DNA of 64,000 nt from Anoplolepis gracilipes (Eukaryota; Arthropoda; Insecta; Hymenoptera; Formicidae). The position numbers and the translations under genes were made by a program. How positions within the stretch are numbered: the first letter of the stretch is position 1; each line of letters begins with the position of its first letter. The stretch is taken from NCBI RefSeq assembly GCF_047496725.1, contig NC_132972.1:16096501-16160500 (forward strand), read 5' to 3'. A model generated the notes under the pieces. It was not told the DNA's origin. It worked only from the letters and a program-made list of their open reading frames with translations, and ran no database searches. Positions 36,516 through 50,150 of the stretch are shown one piece after another.

Positions 36516-37604
36516 TTGAGACAGTTATGCGTCCCCGAAACTAATGTACCGTTACGAAAATTAATTATAAATTTACGACAATAATAGAAGTTTTTCTCGT
36601 TAGATATGCCACGTCATAATACTACTTTACGCTTTACTGCTAATGTTAGAAAAGACGTACATCAGTAACTAACGCGTCATAATAATATTTTATTAATTAT
36701 TTATTTCAATTTTACATAAAAATCATTTATGAAAATATATATATAAAAATCTTTCCAATGTTGTAAAAAGGCAGCAAAATAAATCGCGTAAAGAAAAATA
36801 AAACTTTCCATAGATGAAAAATTATAATTTAGTTTTATCATGCATATTGGAGGATATAAAAAATTATCAATATTAAAATTATTATACAATTCTTAATGAA
36901 GGCTGATTATCGGTAGTGATTATAATTTAAAGCGCAACATACTCGAACAAAAATGTCTTTCCACCGTACCAATCTTCAACCCCAACTTGCAAGGAAAACG
37001 CGCCGTTCTCCACTCATCTACGGAAACAAATGTTTAAATTCAAGAGAAGTTAATTAAAACTAAGCGTAATTATAGCGGCGCCGCTATGTAAACTGACGAG
37101 GTGGACGGGTGGGAAGAATGACGATGAGGAGGAGACGATTGCCCTCCACCGGGCGGAGATGAGAAGCTATTTTGCTGTGCTCTTGGATATCGTGTCCTTG
37201 TGAAAGACTCTATTGTAACTCATTAGAGTAAGGAATGAGCTAGAAGGAAAAAAAAAGTTTCCCCGAAGGAAACTCATCCGTTCCTTAAAAATTGATTGTC
37301 ATCGAATCGCCATTAAATGTTCCATGCGGTCACGCAAAATTTCAGTTATCTATCTTCGATGTGTTTTGTAATTTCCTGTTTGTCTCAAGATGCATATTTT
37401 GGTCGATTCCATCAAATCTCGATTATAATCTATTTGTTATAAAAGAGAAATGATAGGTATATTGTCAATCGAAGCAATCTTTTCATTACGATTTAATTTC
37501 AAGTGAATAATAAATTAAGTGCGATAATTAAGCATATAATTAAGATTATTTATTTAAAGCAAGTTTTAGATCTACAAGTCATGATTAAAAATTCAAGCTT
37601 TAAT

Positions 37605-37668
37605 TCTATTTATAATTTTTCGTATATATGTATTAGAATATACGCGGCAGCATAAAATTATAAATAGA
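37605..37668. other. Stem-loop with 15-bp outer stem and 7-bp inner stem
   Basis: TCTATTTATAATTTT (37,605-37,619) is perfectly complementary to 37,654-37,668. Inside, CGTATAT (37,621-37,627) pairs with ATATACG (37,638-37,644) around a 10-base loop. One side has a one-base bulge and the other a nine-base bulge. Total length (64 nt) is in the range of a small-RNA precursor, but the large asymmetric bulge and AT-rich stem make a chance or degraded-repeat origin more likely. Confidence 0.4.
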
Positions 37669-38625
37669 GTTTTGTCTTGTGTGAATTCTGTCTGACAATG
37701 AGTTATAGATCGTCTCTAAAAAGCGAGTTTAAGACTAAAATACCATAAAAAGAGATCCAGCATTACTGTCTTTATTAGCAGAGGAAGTATTCTTGGCATT
37801 TGTTCTTGCAGCAAATCGACCATCGTATATTACGAGCATGCAAACAAAGGAAATGCAACATGATATATAAGCTCATAGCCAGAAATAATCGCGATGAGCC
37901 AAGAACGTGGCAGTCCGAGAATACAATTCGCTTGGATAAAAATCGTTCAACCGGTTATTATTGGTGTCCCTTGTATCCGGATTCAGCCGTTAATTTTCAT
38001 CAAGTGACATGACTTCTCTACCATTTAATCTCGGAGTTTAACTCCGTCTAATTGCGAGCGTGTTATTAATATTCTTGGCACGTGCATTTCCCGTGTGTCT
38101 TCGCAACGCCGTCTAATTATTCTCCGAAATTATCGTTCGACTCTCGCGCGCGCGGGCGAGCACTCTGTGTCCAGTCATGACAAATTCGGGGCCGTCTCCA
38201 TGCTGTAAGTCCGACGGTGTGCCATTATTTCGAAACCAACTAACTCGTCTGGCGTGGACTTAAATGGGCTCGGACAATCGGCGGACCATTAGGTTAGAGC
38301 CCGCGCCATTAAAATCAGACACCCTCGGACTGTAGCTGCCGTCCAGACTAGATGTAATGCTAAACTCGTTACCAAAATTTTGGGAGCTAACGCGTTCACC
38401 CACCCATGAGGACGGAAGAAGTGCTCTTATGGACGAAGGGGATGTGTAACGTGATAACGCGGAACGTCAAAGAAAAAATTCGGCAGTCGTTGTAATTTCT
38501 CTGGATATATCTTATTTTAAATTACAATAACATGAGAGAGAGAGAGAGAAATAAAATAAAAGAATAAAACAGAATAGCTGTCTTTTTTATTTTAAACCTA
38601 ATATATGCAGGATTATAATAAATTC

Positions 38626-38644
38626 TTTTTTTTTTTTTTTTTTT
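38626..38644. repeat. T19 homopolymer
   Basis: Nineteen consecutive T residues, directly visible. Confidence 0.9.
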
Positions 38645-39510
38645 CAAAAACCATCTTTTCTCTAGTAACTCAAACTATTCTGATAAACATTCTTGAACAA
38701 ATTATTCGTTAATTTCGAACTATATTTGATCGAAATATACCGAATCACATTATCTGAACGTAGCATTCTATACAGACTCTCGAAATGTGAGAGAAATAAC
38801 GTTGTATCGCGGTAATGAAAGAGAGAGAGACAGAGAAAGAGTAAGACGCGAAAATACTGGCAGAGTAAAACTGGAAAGGAATAGCACAAGGGAGGGAGAG
38901 TGTGTAGTGGGTATAGGAGCATTACGGACATTAGATTGGGACACGAGCGCAATAAACCTATCTGTATAATCTGCCCTGCAGGAATTAACAGCCCTCTGAA
39001 GGTAGCCACTAACGAAGTAATTCACTGGATGAACGTGGAGGTTGAAGGGGAGAAAGGGAAAGAGGGAGAGACGGGCATGCGAGAGGAAAAGAGAGAGAGA
39101 CGGTTTGGCGCGGGGGTGGAAGGACCAACCCCACGTATATAGGATGCTCCAAAATTGAGATTTAGATCGAATCACGGTAAGGTAGCTACCTTTTGCGCTG
39201 CAAGAACTGACAATGGACGATAAATAATTGCCGAGGTAGACAAAGAAGATATCTACGATGAACCGTGCACGAACGTTTTTACGATTATGTGTATACGCGT
39301 TATCGAGCTCCTCCATCATGAACTTTTATCATTGAAAATATGATCTACTGTATTGCAGAATGTATCGAATTTTCCGAGAATAAAGAATGAGACTATAAAG
39401 AAAACGTATACAAAGAGAAATAATTAACTTATGAAAATCGCCGACATGACTTGAACAAATTCTAAAATTTGTGTCTCTAAAAAAGTACACACACACATAC
39501 ATAAAAATAT

Positions 39511-39515
<5 letters not shown>

Positions 39516-39568
<53 letters not shown>
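39516..39568. repeat. (TA)n followed by T15
   Basis: About 38 bp of TA at 39,516-39,553 run straight into a T15 run ending at 39,568. A short CA run lies just upstream (39,487-39,500). Confidence 0.95.
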
Positions 39569-40982
39569 GCATAATGAGACATGTCTCATATAATTATTAA
39601 CATGATATAATCATTATATTTGAAACACAGTGTATCATGTCTGGATTAGTAACAGGAGAGCGGGGACGTAGAAATAATAGCGATGGGATGGTGGAAATGT
39701 GGATAATTGCTGACTTAGGGCCTGCCATTTCCCTCATAGACTTACAACCAAACCGATGCCTTGCCAGGCCCCCGGCGAGCCACAATTTATTTATGTCGAT
39801 AGTTTCTTGATTTGTCGACTTCTGCCGCTCATTTATATCTTGGCACTCGTAGATATTTCTCTACGCGGAACATCCGCTACTAACACGCGTGATAGACAGA
39901 TTCGAACTTTCTTGGAGAAGTTGAAACGGAAAGATAATATATATGTCTTTACCTCTCCCGTTTATCTACCTTGAAGACATAATTTTTATGAAGAATAATG
40001 CAAAAGTTTATTAATTGCTCTCTGTCTCTTTCTCTCTTTCTCCCTCATAAAGTATTATTTAAATATTTTTTTATAAATCTCGGGTCGACTTCCTTCCTGT
40101 AAATTCTTTTCTTTAATCTTAAATTGTAATTTTTATAACGTATACATATTAATATGTTGACATATTAAACGCGATGCATCTTGCGTATTTTATAAATCAT
40201 TATATTATTATTGAACAAAATTGAGCAATTTCAACGTAACTAATTTGAGAGTTTAAAATAGTAATGTGTAGAAAGGTATCGCTAAAGTACTCCAAATATC
40301 GATATCAGGTAGTTTCCTTCATTTTTCATTCAGTCTTGTTGAATACAATGTTTCAAAATAAAGCTTGATGAGCTTGACGTCTCGTGCGACGAATAAATAT
40401 CTCCGGACAGAGAAAGTTTCGTAAAGTTAGATAAGTATTACGCTGTATGTGTTACGATGCCGGTTACCTTCTCTTGAGAATCCATCATCTTACGACGGCC
40501 TGAGTCGGAAACAGAAATAAACACAAGCGTGACAAGCGGTAGCTATAATAGTCAGCCAGAAGGGGTTACGGCATGCTAAAAGCTATCAGTTACACGACGA
40601 ACTAGACGTGTCAACACGGTATCTTAATTGATTATTATGACAGAACTAAATCCAAGAGTTATTCTAGCCTTGCACTCATTAGTCATCTTACAAAAAGACA
40701 ACTGTCGACCCAGCCTATCATTGGAACGGAAATCTCGCACAGTCTGCAGATACTTATTAGCGCCTTAGTATAAATTATAGTGTAGTTTATAATATATTTT
40801 TAAATTATAGTGTAATTATTATATATTTACATATTTATTATTATTTTTTTTTCATGGCTAAGAACTCTTCTCCAAGTATAAATTAAAAGTTACGATTTCT
40901 ATTTTTTTAATTATAACTAAATTATATTTATAATTTGATTTTACGAGAAAAAGGAATATATATTTAATTCTTTTTAAATAAA

Positions 40983-40983
<1 letters not shown>

Positions 40984-41021
<38 letters not shown>
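40984..41021. repeat. (TA)n microsatellite
   Basis: About 38 bp of uninterrupted TA in AT-rich DNA. Confidence 0.96.
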
Positions 41022-41026
<5 letters not shown>

Positions 41027-43508
41027 GCTTTTAAAGATATTCGTGGCAATATATGTTACATATTATGATCTATCATGTATCTTGAATTACAAATGTTGAT
41101 ATAAAAAATACAAGTAAAACAGGGGAGACAGATAAGTATATCTGAAACAATAAAATCAAGATAACAAGATGCGATCTCGATCTTGGCGATAAAAGACACA
41201 GCTGTGCGCTTCCAATTTAAATTTCATTGAGTTTACGGCTCGCGCATTTCGTTTAGTTTTATTTACTATAATTAATTTTTCAATCGGGGGGAACGAAGCG
41301 GCCTTTTACGATGCTGTGGATTAGCGCCTCGTCCGCGTTACGTCATTGCGAGGAGAGTCGTGCAGCTAATAGAAAGAGGCTCAATGTCCGGGGCTATGTT
41401 AAGGTTCACATGAGTTTACGACCGACGCGAGTTTGCTCTTATTGGCGAACCCTTCTCTGTACGCTCCTCGTAACACTTCAACTTTACAAATCGCGATAAA
41501 GGCGGATGTTACGCCTCGGTAATGTAAAGATCGGGTTTACGGACTTTGGCGATGCTTTACTGCCTCGCCGGATTGCGTGAAAAAGTCTACACCGATGGCG
41601 ATATGAAGATATTACCCACGATGGCAGTATCATGATAGAAGTACATATTATAAAGTCAGTAAAAGTGAGGCTCATGAATTTATTCGACACGGTGGTATTT
41701 CATTATGAAGACAGAAGGAAGTGATTGGAAAACAAGATCCGCGGTTGCTCCAAGAAGTTTTAAATGTTAAAATTTTTTTTAACTTTTGATTTTAATATTC
41801 ATTATTGGTAAACGGCATAGTGTGATGATGAAAACAAGTTTCGAATATTTTTATAAGGTTGTGTGATGGTATCGCGATTATTATGTCATTATAATTAATA
41901 AATAATGCATGTACAATACACACTAGAATTTTATGTGTTTTTATATATAGAGAGAACTTTTTATCTTACAATAGCGATGCACATTGAAATTATATGCATT
42001 ATGCGTTGATTAACATTGTGATTTAATTATTTTATAATATATTAATGTCGTCACAGATATATGTATACATATATAAGTGATGTGTCAATAATTTTTATTC
42101 CCAAATTTTTACCTTTACTTTCATTATGTCTATTTGTCACGTGTGCTATACAATTTCAATGTGTGCCTATAATGCAATTATATGCCAGAAAGAAAGCTAT
42201 ATATTATCTTGTAAAGTATTTGGAAACATGAAAAAAACCACTTACATACCATTTACATGGCTCTTATTGATTCATTGCGTTGGAAACAAACGATCATTAC
42301 ATTTCGAAAAAAGGCAGCATTTGAGTATAAAAAGCTTTAGACGGATGACATTATAGGCAGTAAGCTATATTTTATAAGAATATTATTCTCTCCAGAGATC
42401 GGTGTCGTCAAGGTGGTAGACTGTGACATCCGGTTTTACGATCTAGAATTGGATGTAATTTACGACATCCGCATGCTTATTTTTTTATATAAATACACTC
42501 CCCATGTTAGTAGAGTTTCTTTTGACCAGACAAAGTAAGATTATATTATTTCGTCTCACTTTCAAAATAGGTCTTAAATCTCGTTGAATCACTCGATGTT
42601 CTCAAGGTCAACGGTTCTTTATTTTTTTTCTTTTTTCTTTTTACGTTGGAATACTTTTCCCAAAACCGGAAAGAATCGCCGACCAAACTATCGTGACCAG
42701 ATGCAATCCTGATCAAATTCCACATTTACTTTCAAATCTCTAACACTTCTTGCGATTAATTTTTCATCGTTAACCCACGTTAAGTTTCGTTTCACAAATA
42801 AGAAATCCGCATTAACTTTCAAATTTAATTTTATCGTAAACAGGTATATAAACCAGTATCGAATTGATTTACGACTTATGAATTTACTATTCGTCGCAAT
42901 TAAAAGGAAACGAATAAAAAACACTTGGCGATGTTTTTAAATTTCGTTGGGTAATAGAACGATTTATTAAAAGTTTAATGCGCCTCTCTATACGTGATAG
43001 ATAAAATATTTTTACGATTAAATCAAATGTATATGAGAAACTTTCGAATTTTTAAATATGACCATATATTCTAACGTCTTTTAACTTAATTATTTCATAA
43101 TTTTATGACCGAAATGTAATTGCACAATATATCGCAACCCATGATCAAACGCATACCTTGAAGAGAGATTCTTCTTCGTCCGAGCGAGAAATTATTTCGT
43201 TGTTTATCTGAATATTTTTGTGATAAAAAAGAGCGTTAGCTACATATCATGCTTCAATTTTATTCCCATTGACGTTTCGCAATGTGCCAAACCGACGTCA
43301 GAAATAACGGTACTATCGATCACTCGGTGCAGCTGAAAGACTTCATTGCACGCGCGACAGTTTCTTAGCGAGCGACTGCGTTTAATTAGAGAGAATATAC
43401 GCCTATTTGCATAAAATATATATGCATCGGAGTTGTCCCTGCGAAGAGGGAATAGTTAAAGTGGAGGAGCTACAGTAGGCAGCTATAATATAAAAACGGC
43501 ACAACGTA

Positions 43509-43535
43509 GGGGGAGGCGGGCGGAGAGGGGGAGGG
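43509..43535 (+). other. G-quadruplex-forming motif
   Basis: Plus-strand G5, GG, GGG, GG, G5 and GGG tracts with short A/C/GA spacers give at least four usable G-tracts within 27 bp. GA-rich sequence continues for another 90 bp. Confidence 0.6.
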
Positions 43536-43973
43536 AGAGAGATAGATGGAAAGATGCGGTACCGCGCAGAGAGATATCGAGCGAACGGGAGCGAGAGAAA
43601 GAGGAAGAGAGATGGAGACAGATTCATCTTGAAATTGTATCGGCATCTGTATGGCCATTAGCATACTGGAACTGACGTATCTCCAAATGTTCTCATTAGC
43701 CGAAATTCATGGGCAGCTTGATCGCCCGGGGGCCGAGAGGTCTTTCCACATACTTACCGACCTACAGGCTTGTTCAAGACTGACCCGAGCAGTTTTGTAA
43801 GGTTAATCTGGTAACTAACCTGACTTAACTCGCCGGGACAGGAATGTTAATAGCATCCGACTTATTGACGAACCTACGTTGAACTGCGAGCCATCGCGCG
43901 CGACGCAATTACGTAATAAAGTCAGGTTACGAGCTCACGTAACATCGAAATACATTTATACATACTCACGTGC

Positions 43974-44003
43974 CCGCACATATATATCTTGACATATGTG
44001 CGG
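43974..44003. other. Perfect 10-bp hairpin
   Basis: CCGCACATAT (43,974-43,983) and ATATGTGCGG (43,994-44,003) are exact inverted copies around a 10-base loop. There is no T run behind it and no known RNA family fits. It is recorded as local structure only. Confidence 0.5.
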
Positions 44004-45040
44004 TGTGATCGATTTATGAATAATTTCAATCCCAAATTAAGTTTCTATGATTTACCGAATACCATGAGAGTCTCGTTAAATGTGTTTTTAATATAATATA
44101 ACACTGCTGATTGTAATTTAAAATACAAAACGTATCATATATATGTCAGCGTTGCTCATTAAAATTAATCATAGAGTTAGGAATGCTGATTATGTTATGG
44201 AAAGAGAGAAGATACTGCGAGACACAGTGGTTGTTTTGAATGTAAAACACAGAGAACCGTAAATTATATTTCATTAAAATTCTAGTATCCCACTATCTTC
44301 TCATAATTTAATATCTATGTAATAAACAATATGGTGATGTGGAAATTATACTGCTTGAAATGTCTGCCGATTTGTATTTTTGAAGATATTATATTTTTTG
44401 AAAGGCATACACAGCTCGCGTTATACATCTCATATGAATTATTATCATTGTAAATATTATTATTGAATTATGAGACACAAATAAATAAAATATTTAAATG
44501 TTCGAATTTGTCCGTTTATTATTTATGCGACGACTATTTACTCAAATCGTACATGACAGAAATTTGTATTTTAAATATGTAAGAGAGAGGTAGAGAGAAA
44601 AACATATTACATAAGATAAAAAACACATGTAACAAAATAAAAATTAATGTGTGTAATCTCTGTAAATATTACTAATCTGCGTTGTTTAGTATCCGAGAAT
44701 AATCCGTGATTTTAACATAAATGTAGAAGATAGAAAATAAGAAAAGATGTTAATATATAATAAAATATTTATAGTCGAGAAAATAATAAAAAGATATAAA
44801 CTACGGGAAAAGAAGAGGCAAATCATGTCCACCAGATTATTGACAGGTTCTGTCAACGAGGACTTACTCGTATAATCTTACGCGATTACAGCCATGAGAG
44901 TTTGCAAAGGAATGCCTTTATATGCAAATAAGCAAAGTGGAGACAAGACTGGCTGAAGGTTGGATATATATTTGTGATAGTCAAGAATTTAGGATTCAAT
45001 TCTTAGATATGACTGTCGATTAACTATCCGCTACCGCTAG

Positions 45041-47020
45041 TTCGGTTGCCATTATTACTACCGATGATGATGACAGATGAAGTATTAATGATAGCAAGCT
45101 TGGAGAAAGATCCATCAATGACAGACTCCGATAAACAGGCGTTAGGCAAGCTAAGCGATATCGATGATGATGCAAAGTGTTGTATACCTGATGAAGTGAG
45201 ATATCTTAAGCTTATAATCTATGAAAATGACAAGATTCAAGAAAATACACATGTACATATATATAGCTAATTTTTTTCAACTTCAAAGTTTATTTGTACG
45301 TACATATAAGTGTACTGTATATTAATTCTTTTTCTACTCTAATACAAAAATATTTTTACACTGAGATTTTTTCGAGATTATTTAAAATAAAAGATTTTTT
45401 TAACTTCCACTCTAACATATTATATATTTCAATACAATTAAATTGAAACTAATGTTTAATTATAGCGAGGGAAAAATTATATTCTTTTTTCAAGAAATTC
45501 GAAGAATATTACGAAGATTTATATTAAGATATCACTTTGTATTAAAAACTTCCGTCACAGACTTACGACGCTATAAACTATTTTTGTCGTTGAAATGTAT
45601 TTTACAGACATTTAGTAGTAGATATCAATAAACCGCTTTTAAAAAAGCACTAAACGCCCTCATCTAAATAATAACGCTCCAGTTTTAAATTAACTTTAAC
45701 GGCCGTGCGTGACAAGAGAACGATTCCGTTTGAGTGTGAGCAGGAAGAGCGGACATGCGCGAAAGAGGAGTAGAGGAAAAAAAAAAGCCGTGGAAGCCTT
45801 CGGGGCCTAAATGCAGAGCATAAATGCAGAGAACAAGCTGGCGCGTGATCTCACGCACGTATGAGAGCCGCAGTGAAGTCTCCGGAGTCATTCTGACTTA
45901 GGGCAGATCGGTGAGATGACTGCGAAACGACAAGGAATCGGTGCGAAGCAGCATTCGTGCTCTCCGCAGCTATGAGACAAGGTATGCATTAAGTCCACGT
46001 GGTTGGTTCGTCTGTCTCATACGCTCGCTCTTTAGAATCGCTGTAGTTTTTCTCGACAGACCGATCGTGGTTCAACGGGAGGTAAATTAAATTTATCACA
46101 TTTATTTTAAGACGAAACGTTACTCTGAAATTCTCTTTCTTTTCGGCAAACATATATGTATATATATAATATTATTAAGTACATTTACTAAAATTATAAT
46201 ACACTTACGTACTCTATTAACATTTAAAAAATTCAAAAGATTGGAATAATAATAGCATCTCTATCACAATCTTTGTTATACAATAAATATACAAAAAATT
46301 AAGTATATTTTGACTAAAATATACTTAAAGCGATATACAATAAATTAATAATAATGAAAGGCGGAGAAAGAAAGACCAGGCAGAGGAAAGGAAATCGAAG
46401 TTGAAATGGTAGCGGTGAAGTTGCTTGATCAGAAGGTTCATCGACAGTCTACATCGCTCCCTAATATTTCGCATCTATTGTAGGGTTTCATTGTTGTCCC
46501 TATATAGCGATCCAACCTGACCCTTTCCGCCTAATCCGCGCGGCCAATCCGAATGGCAATCGTCGAGGAGAGATTGACAGTTTAAAATATGTATAATGGA
46601 TCGACGTATGGAAACCTCCCGTACTCTGAGACTGTGTGGGGTCTCCGTACGGAGGGGAGACGTGGGGGTTCGTGATAACTACGATGCTTTTCCATCGACC
46701 TTCCACGTCGCTGATCGAACCGGGAGAACGGATTAAATTGGACGCCGTGAATTAATCGGCTTCTGTTTGAGTGAAATTGGGCGAGTGTTGTTAGGAAACA
46801 TGAGCGCGCGTACTTCATTGTCCGCGCGATTTCGACCCACAGATCTCTTGAAATCATACATGTATGTGCGTAACTGCGTCGACCCCTGCGATCTGCGTAT
46901 ACGAATGTATTCATAGACGTATTCATCGGTAATCAGCCACACACAGTATAAAGACGTAAATTGGACGTGTGCGTCCGCGATTCCTATAATTATAGACACA
47001 GCAATGTTAATATTAAAAAA
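45041..47020. other. Islands at 45.7-46.08 and 46.36-46.98 kb
   Basis: The first island has three donor-like sites within about 160 bp (TCG|GTGAGA near 45,911, AAG|GTATGC at 45,983, GAG|GTAAAT at about 46,080) and acceptor-like CTCTCCGCAG ending at 45,970. This is a density that could mark an exon-bearing region, but no joined frame or domain could be made out. The second island has overlapping 68-114 codon minus-strand frames without motifs. Confidence 0.35.
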
Positions 47021-47312
47021 ATATATTGATAAATTCAAAACTATGTCTTATTTTGTTAAAAAATTTTTAGTATACATTTTTAAGTGTTTCGGAATATTTA
47101 AATATTTTTTTTTAAATAAAATATATAATTTTAAAAATATGTATATACATATACATTTAAAATATGTATTTTAACAAAAATATGTATATACATATTTTTA
47201 AAATTATATCTTATTTAAAAAAAAATATTTAAATATTCCGAAACACTAAAAATGTATACTAAAAATTTTTTAACAAAATAAGACATATATAGTTTTTGAA
47301 TTTACCAATATA
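47021..47312. mobile_element. AT-rich foldback (near-palindromic) element
   Basis: The left arm (about 47,021-47,152) and right arm (about 47,180-47,312) are inverted copies with only a few differences, such as ATTGATAAATTC against its complement of ATTGGTAAATTC and a small indel near ACTATGTCTT. The spacer is only about 27 bp, so the whole unit can fold into a roughly 130-bp duplex. It has no coding capacity. This is the layout of a foldback or MITE-type repeat. Family, target duplication and age cannot be set from one copy. Confidence 0.65.
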
Positions 47313-50150
47313 TTTTAAAAAATTTTTAGAATAAAAAATTAAAACTTGAAAAATCTTTTCTCTCGAAAATGTATCTGAAGAAATATTGCTCGGAGAAATT
47401 TTTATGCGACAAAAATATTGTCGCCAAACGCATTCTATGCATCACCGAGATTTTGTGATAAAATGTCAATTTTTATCTGTTCAAATGTAAATATTTAATT
47501 TTACATATTTTTTTCACATCAGCATAATTTTGAAACAAGTATTTATGAGTCAACCGCATGCGATTCTCTCAGCAGTTGAAAATGTTTCACTATACAATCG
47601 TCGCGATTATGCCCATAATCCCGCGCTCGCGCCGTTCGTATTCCCTTCACGTTTTCGTTGTCTCTCGCGGACGTGGTAACGGTCAAACGGTGAAGCGTCC
47701 ATTGGGTTTTTTCGATTTCAGGAACGTGGGTGTCGTGCTACTATCTTACGGTCGTTGAAGATCGAAGATACATTCCTAATGTTTATGCAATGTCGTTGGC
47801 AGGAGCATAGCATACGCGTAGCAGGAGGATTTTTTCGTCAGGAATAGGTATGCGATATCCAATCGTATTCGCGGACGGAGGGAAGAGAGGGAAAACGGCC
47901 GGCAATAACGCATAATTCTCTGACATATCAGATACGGATTCGCGAATGTCTAGGAGAAAATTCCGTAACAGCGACTACCTCGCGCGATAACGTGCATTGC
48001 AAAACCAACGTGCATGATAAAAATAGCCCGTGATATTACGGCTATAGGAATAATATTTCTTTTCAATTTAAGAGACATGAAATTAAATTTTTCCTTCCCA
48101 CAAATAGAAATATCTTATTAAAATGCAATAAAAATAAGGCTCTTGGTATATTTCTTCCAATATGTGTCCATACGTTTCTATGATTTTATATTCTGCCATA
48201 AAAAAGAAATATCCGATATCTTCTTTTTAAATGCTCGTATACATATTAATCCGACCATAATTGATGAGGCTACACGTAAACTACACGAATGGTATAAGAT
48301 TTTTTAATAATATGTTACGAGTATACGAATTATCATACACGATCTACACACATGTGCGTGCATACGCATTTATGCTCGCGGATAGCATATAAATTATACG
48401 GCAGGGTATTGTAACCGAAAATTGATTTCACGCATAATAGCGTAAGATAGAAAAAAATTAATGCTTAACGCGCTTAACTGAAAATGCCGGCGAGAATCAA
48501 TGAAAATCCCGGGTAAATGTAAATGTAAATTCACGATTAAGAATACGGCGCACCTTAAATTCGACCAGTGCGGACATGCGTGGGTGGCAACCTTGTGTAA
48601 ACTGCTGACAACATATCTAGTTTGCAGAACATTTTATAACCCGGGCAATCCCTTACATATCTACATACACGCGCGTGCGTGTACGTGTCGCAGTCAAATT
48701 CGACCCGTGGTCGGTATCCCTCGTACAGGAGGGTGGAAATTTTATGATTGCTGCTCGTCCAATAACCTAGCGCTCTCTTCAGCCCCTCTCTCCCTCTCTC
48801 TCTCTCTCTCTCTTTCTCTCTCTTTCTCGCTTATTCAACATTCCATTTTCCATCTGTTTCTCTCCTCTCTCTCTCTCTCTCTTTCTCTCTCTATCTCTAT
48901 CTATCTATCTCTATCTCTCGTTTACGTATATATCGCTTGGTAAAACTGCATACGTTGTACTGTTTTTACGTCTCCTCTGGGTTTTCTGTTCCCGTACGGT
49001 GTCATTACACACCTCATAAAGCAGAACACTATCGACCAGCAATATTTTCGCCAGAAACTCGATATCATTGACCACGCAAATCAATACCATCCGAAGCTGG
49101 CATCTCGCACTCCAGAGCCATCGGGTTCCGCAAAAATATTATTTTATAATATTGTACACGAACAAAAAGATTAATTAGCGATGATCAAGTAGTCAATAAC
49201 GCAAATAATTATTAAAAAATTTATTTATGTGTGTAATAATATATAATTCTATAATTTTGCCTTTTTTAGCACAATTAAACGATATATTTGTATATCATAA
49301 TAAATGTTTAAAATAAAATTATAAAAAATTTTACAATATCTAGATATACATATACATATAACCTGAATACAGATTTTTATTTAAAAATAGATAAATTTAC
49401 GAGGAGAAATAAGAAAATCTTAGACATCAACAAGATATAACGTTAAAAATCATAGTAGAATAAATTGAAGAAACATATGCCTAAGAATTAATGTTTATCC
49501 AGAGTAAGGCTGTACAGATATCTTCATCACAGTCACGCGGAAAGGGCAGGTGATTATAAGGTCTTCATTGCTAATATTACGTAGGATGCGTACGCATTCT
49601 GCAGCAGTGGTTCTCCCCCGTGTAGACTCGTTACTCTGTCATTCACAAAGAACTCATTGCATATTACTTTGATAAATGCAACTACTTCTTTAAGCTAAAA
49701 TATTGTTAAGAAATATGTAATTATTTATGTAAAAGTAATTGATTGCAATAGGAATGGCTTCTAGCTTTTTTATAAAATATTAATATCTTATTGTATAAAA
49801 TATAATATAAATAATATATTGTGTATAATATAAATAATTTATTGCGCAATAAAATATTGTGTAATTTTAAGCGCGAAATGAAAATCTCACTCATATTTCA
49901 TACTATTTTTTTACATCTTGTTATACATCTTTTCGCACAGATATTATTTTATAATGTTATATTTATATTTTTTAAATATTTTTCATATATTATACATACT
50001 TTTTTTTCTATCAATTTGATATCAATAAAAAAGTTTAAGTAAAATATAAAATTTGCGCATTATTATAAATGTTATATAATACTTTTAAAATCGACAATAG
50101 ACTAAGCAGTGAAAATTAGCTTTAACGGTTGGATTTATTCAAGCAATGAC
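47313..50150. other. Islands at 47.55-48.05 and 48.45-49.1 kb, then AT-rich DNA
   Basis: The 147-codon frame at 48,500-48,943 (plus) owes its second half to the TC array and is not credible. Upstream of that it contains a few Cys/Lys-rich residues but no known motif. From 49.15 to 50.15 kb the DNA is AT-rich, with one short balanced patch near 49.5-49.6 kb. No gene, RNA or element was seen. Confidence 0.45.
48786..48916. repeat. Compound (TC)n / (CTAT)n pyrimidine tract
   Basis: TC runs at about 48,786-48,828 and 48,861-48,892 are followed by CTAT tetranucleotides to about 48,916. The whole stretch is almost purely pyrimidine on the plus strand. Confidence 0.9.

Larger units (their letters stand above)
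35221..38500. other. Mixed stretch with a promoter candidate and a hairpin
   Basis: Islands at about 35.65-35.95, 36.95-37.35 and 37.85-38.45 kb are separated by AT-rich DNA. The TATA/initiator pair at 36,483-36,515 and the hairpin at 37,605-37,668 are listed separately. A 70-codon frame at 37,800-38,012 (plus) has no recognised relatives. At about 35,867-35,896 a cluster of ATTA/TAAT words resembles homeodomain-binding sites, but such words are common in AT-rich DNA. Confidence 0.4.
38501..40983. other. GA-rich islands, TA array and AT-rich DNA
   Basis: A short GA run (38,533-38,549), a T19 run (38,626-38,644) and two GA-rich stretches (about 38,817-38,910 and 39,045-39,115) sit in a CpG-rich island at 38.77-39.32 kb. 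The 183-codon minus-strand frame here (38,768-39,319) is made largely of Ser/Leu runs from GA complement and is not credible as a gene. A second island at 39.6-39.95 kb has overlapping 62- and 72-codon frames without motifs. A further moderate island spans 40.4-40.75 kb. Confidence 0.45.
41022..45040. other. Non-coding stretch with islands at 41.2-41.7 and 43.2-43.95 kb
   Basis: The first island holds two 62-68 codon frames on opposite strands with no motif. The second carries a G-quadruplex motif and GA-rich sequence. A 10-bp GC-containing hairpin lies at 43,974-44,003. Between and after the islands the DNA is AT-rich. A reading frame at 45,046-45,270 (74 codons, plus) is acidic and Asp/Met-rich but anonymous. 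Confidence 0.45.

Noticed and set aside
38768..39319. 183-codon minus-strand frame
   Set aside because: Ser/Leu repeats come from the GA-rich plus strand, other frames overlap it, and no motif is present.
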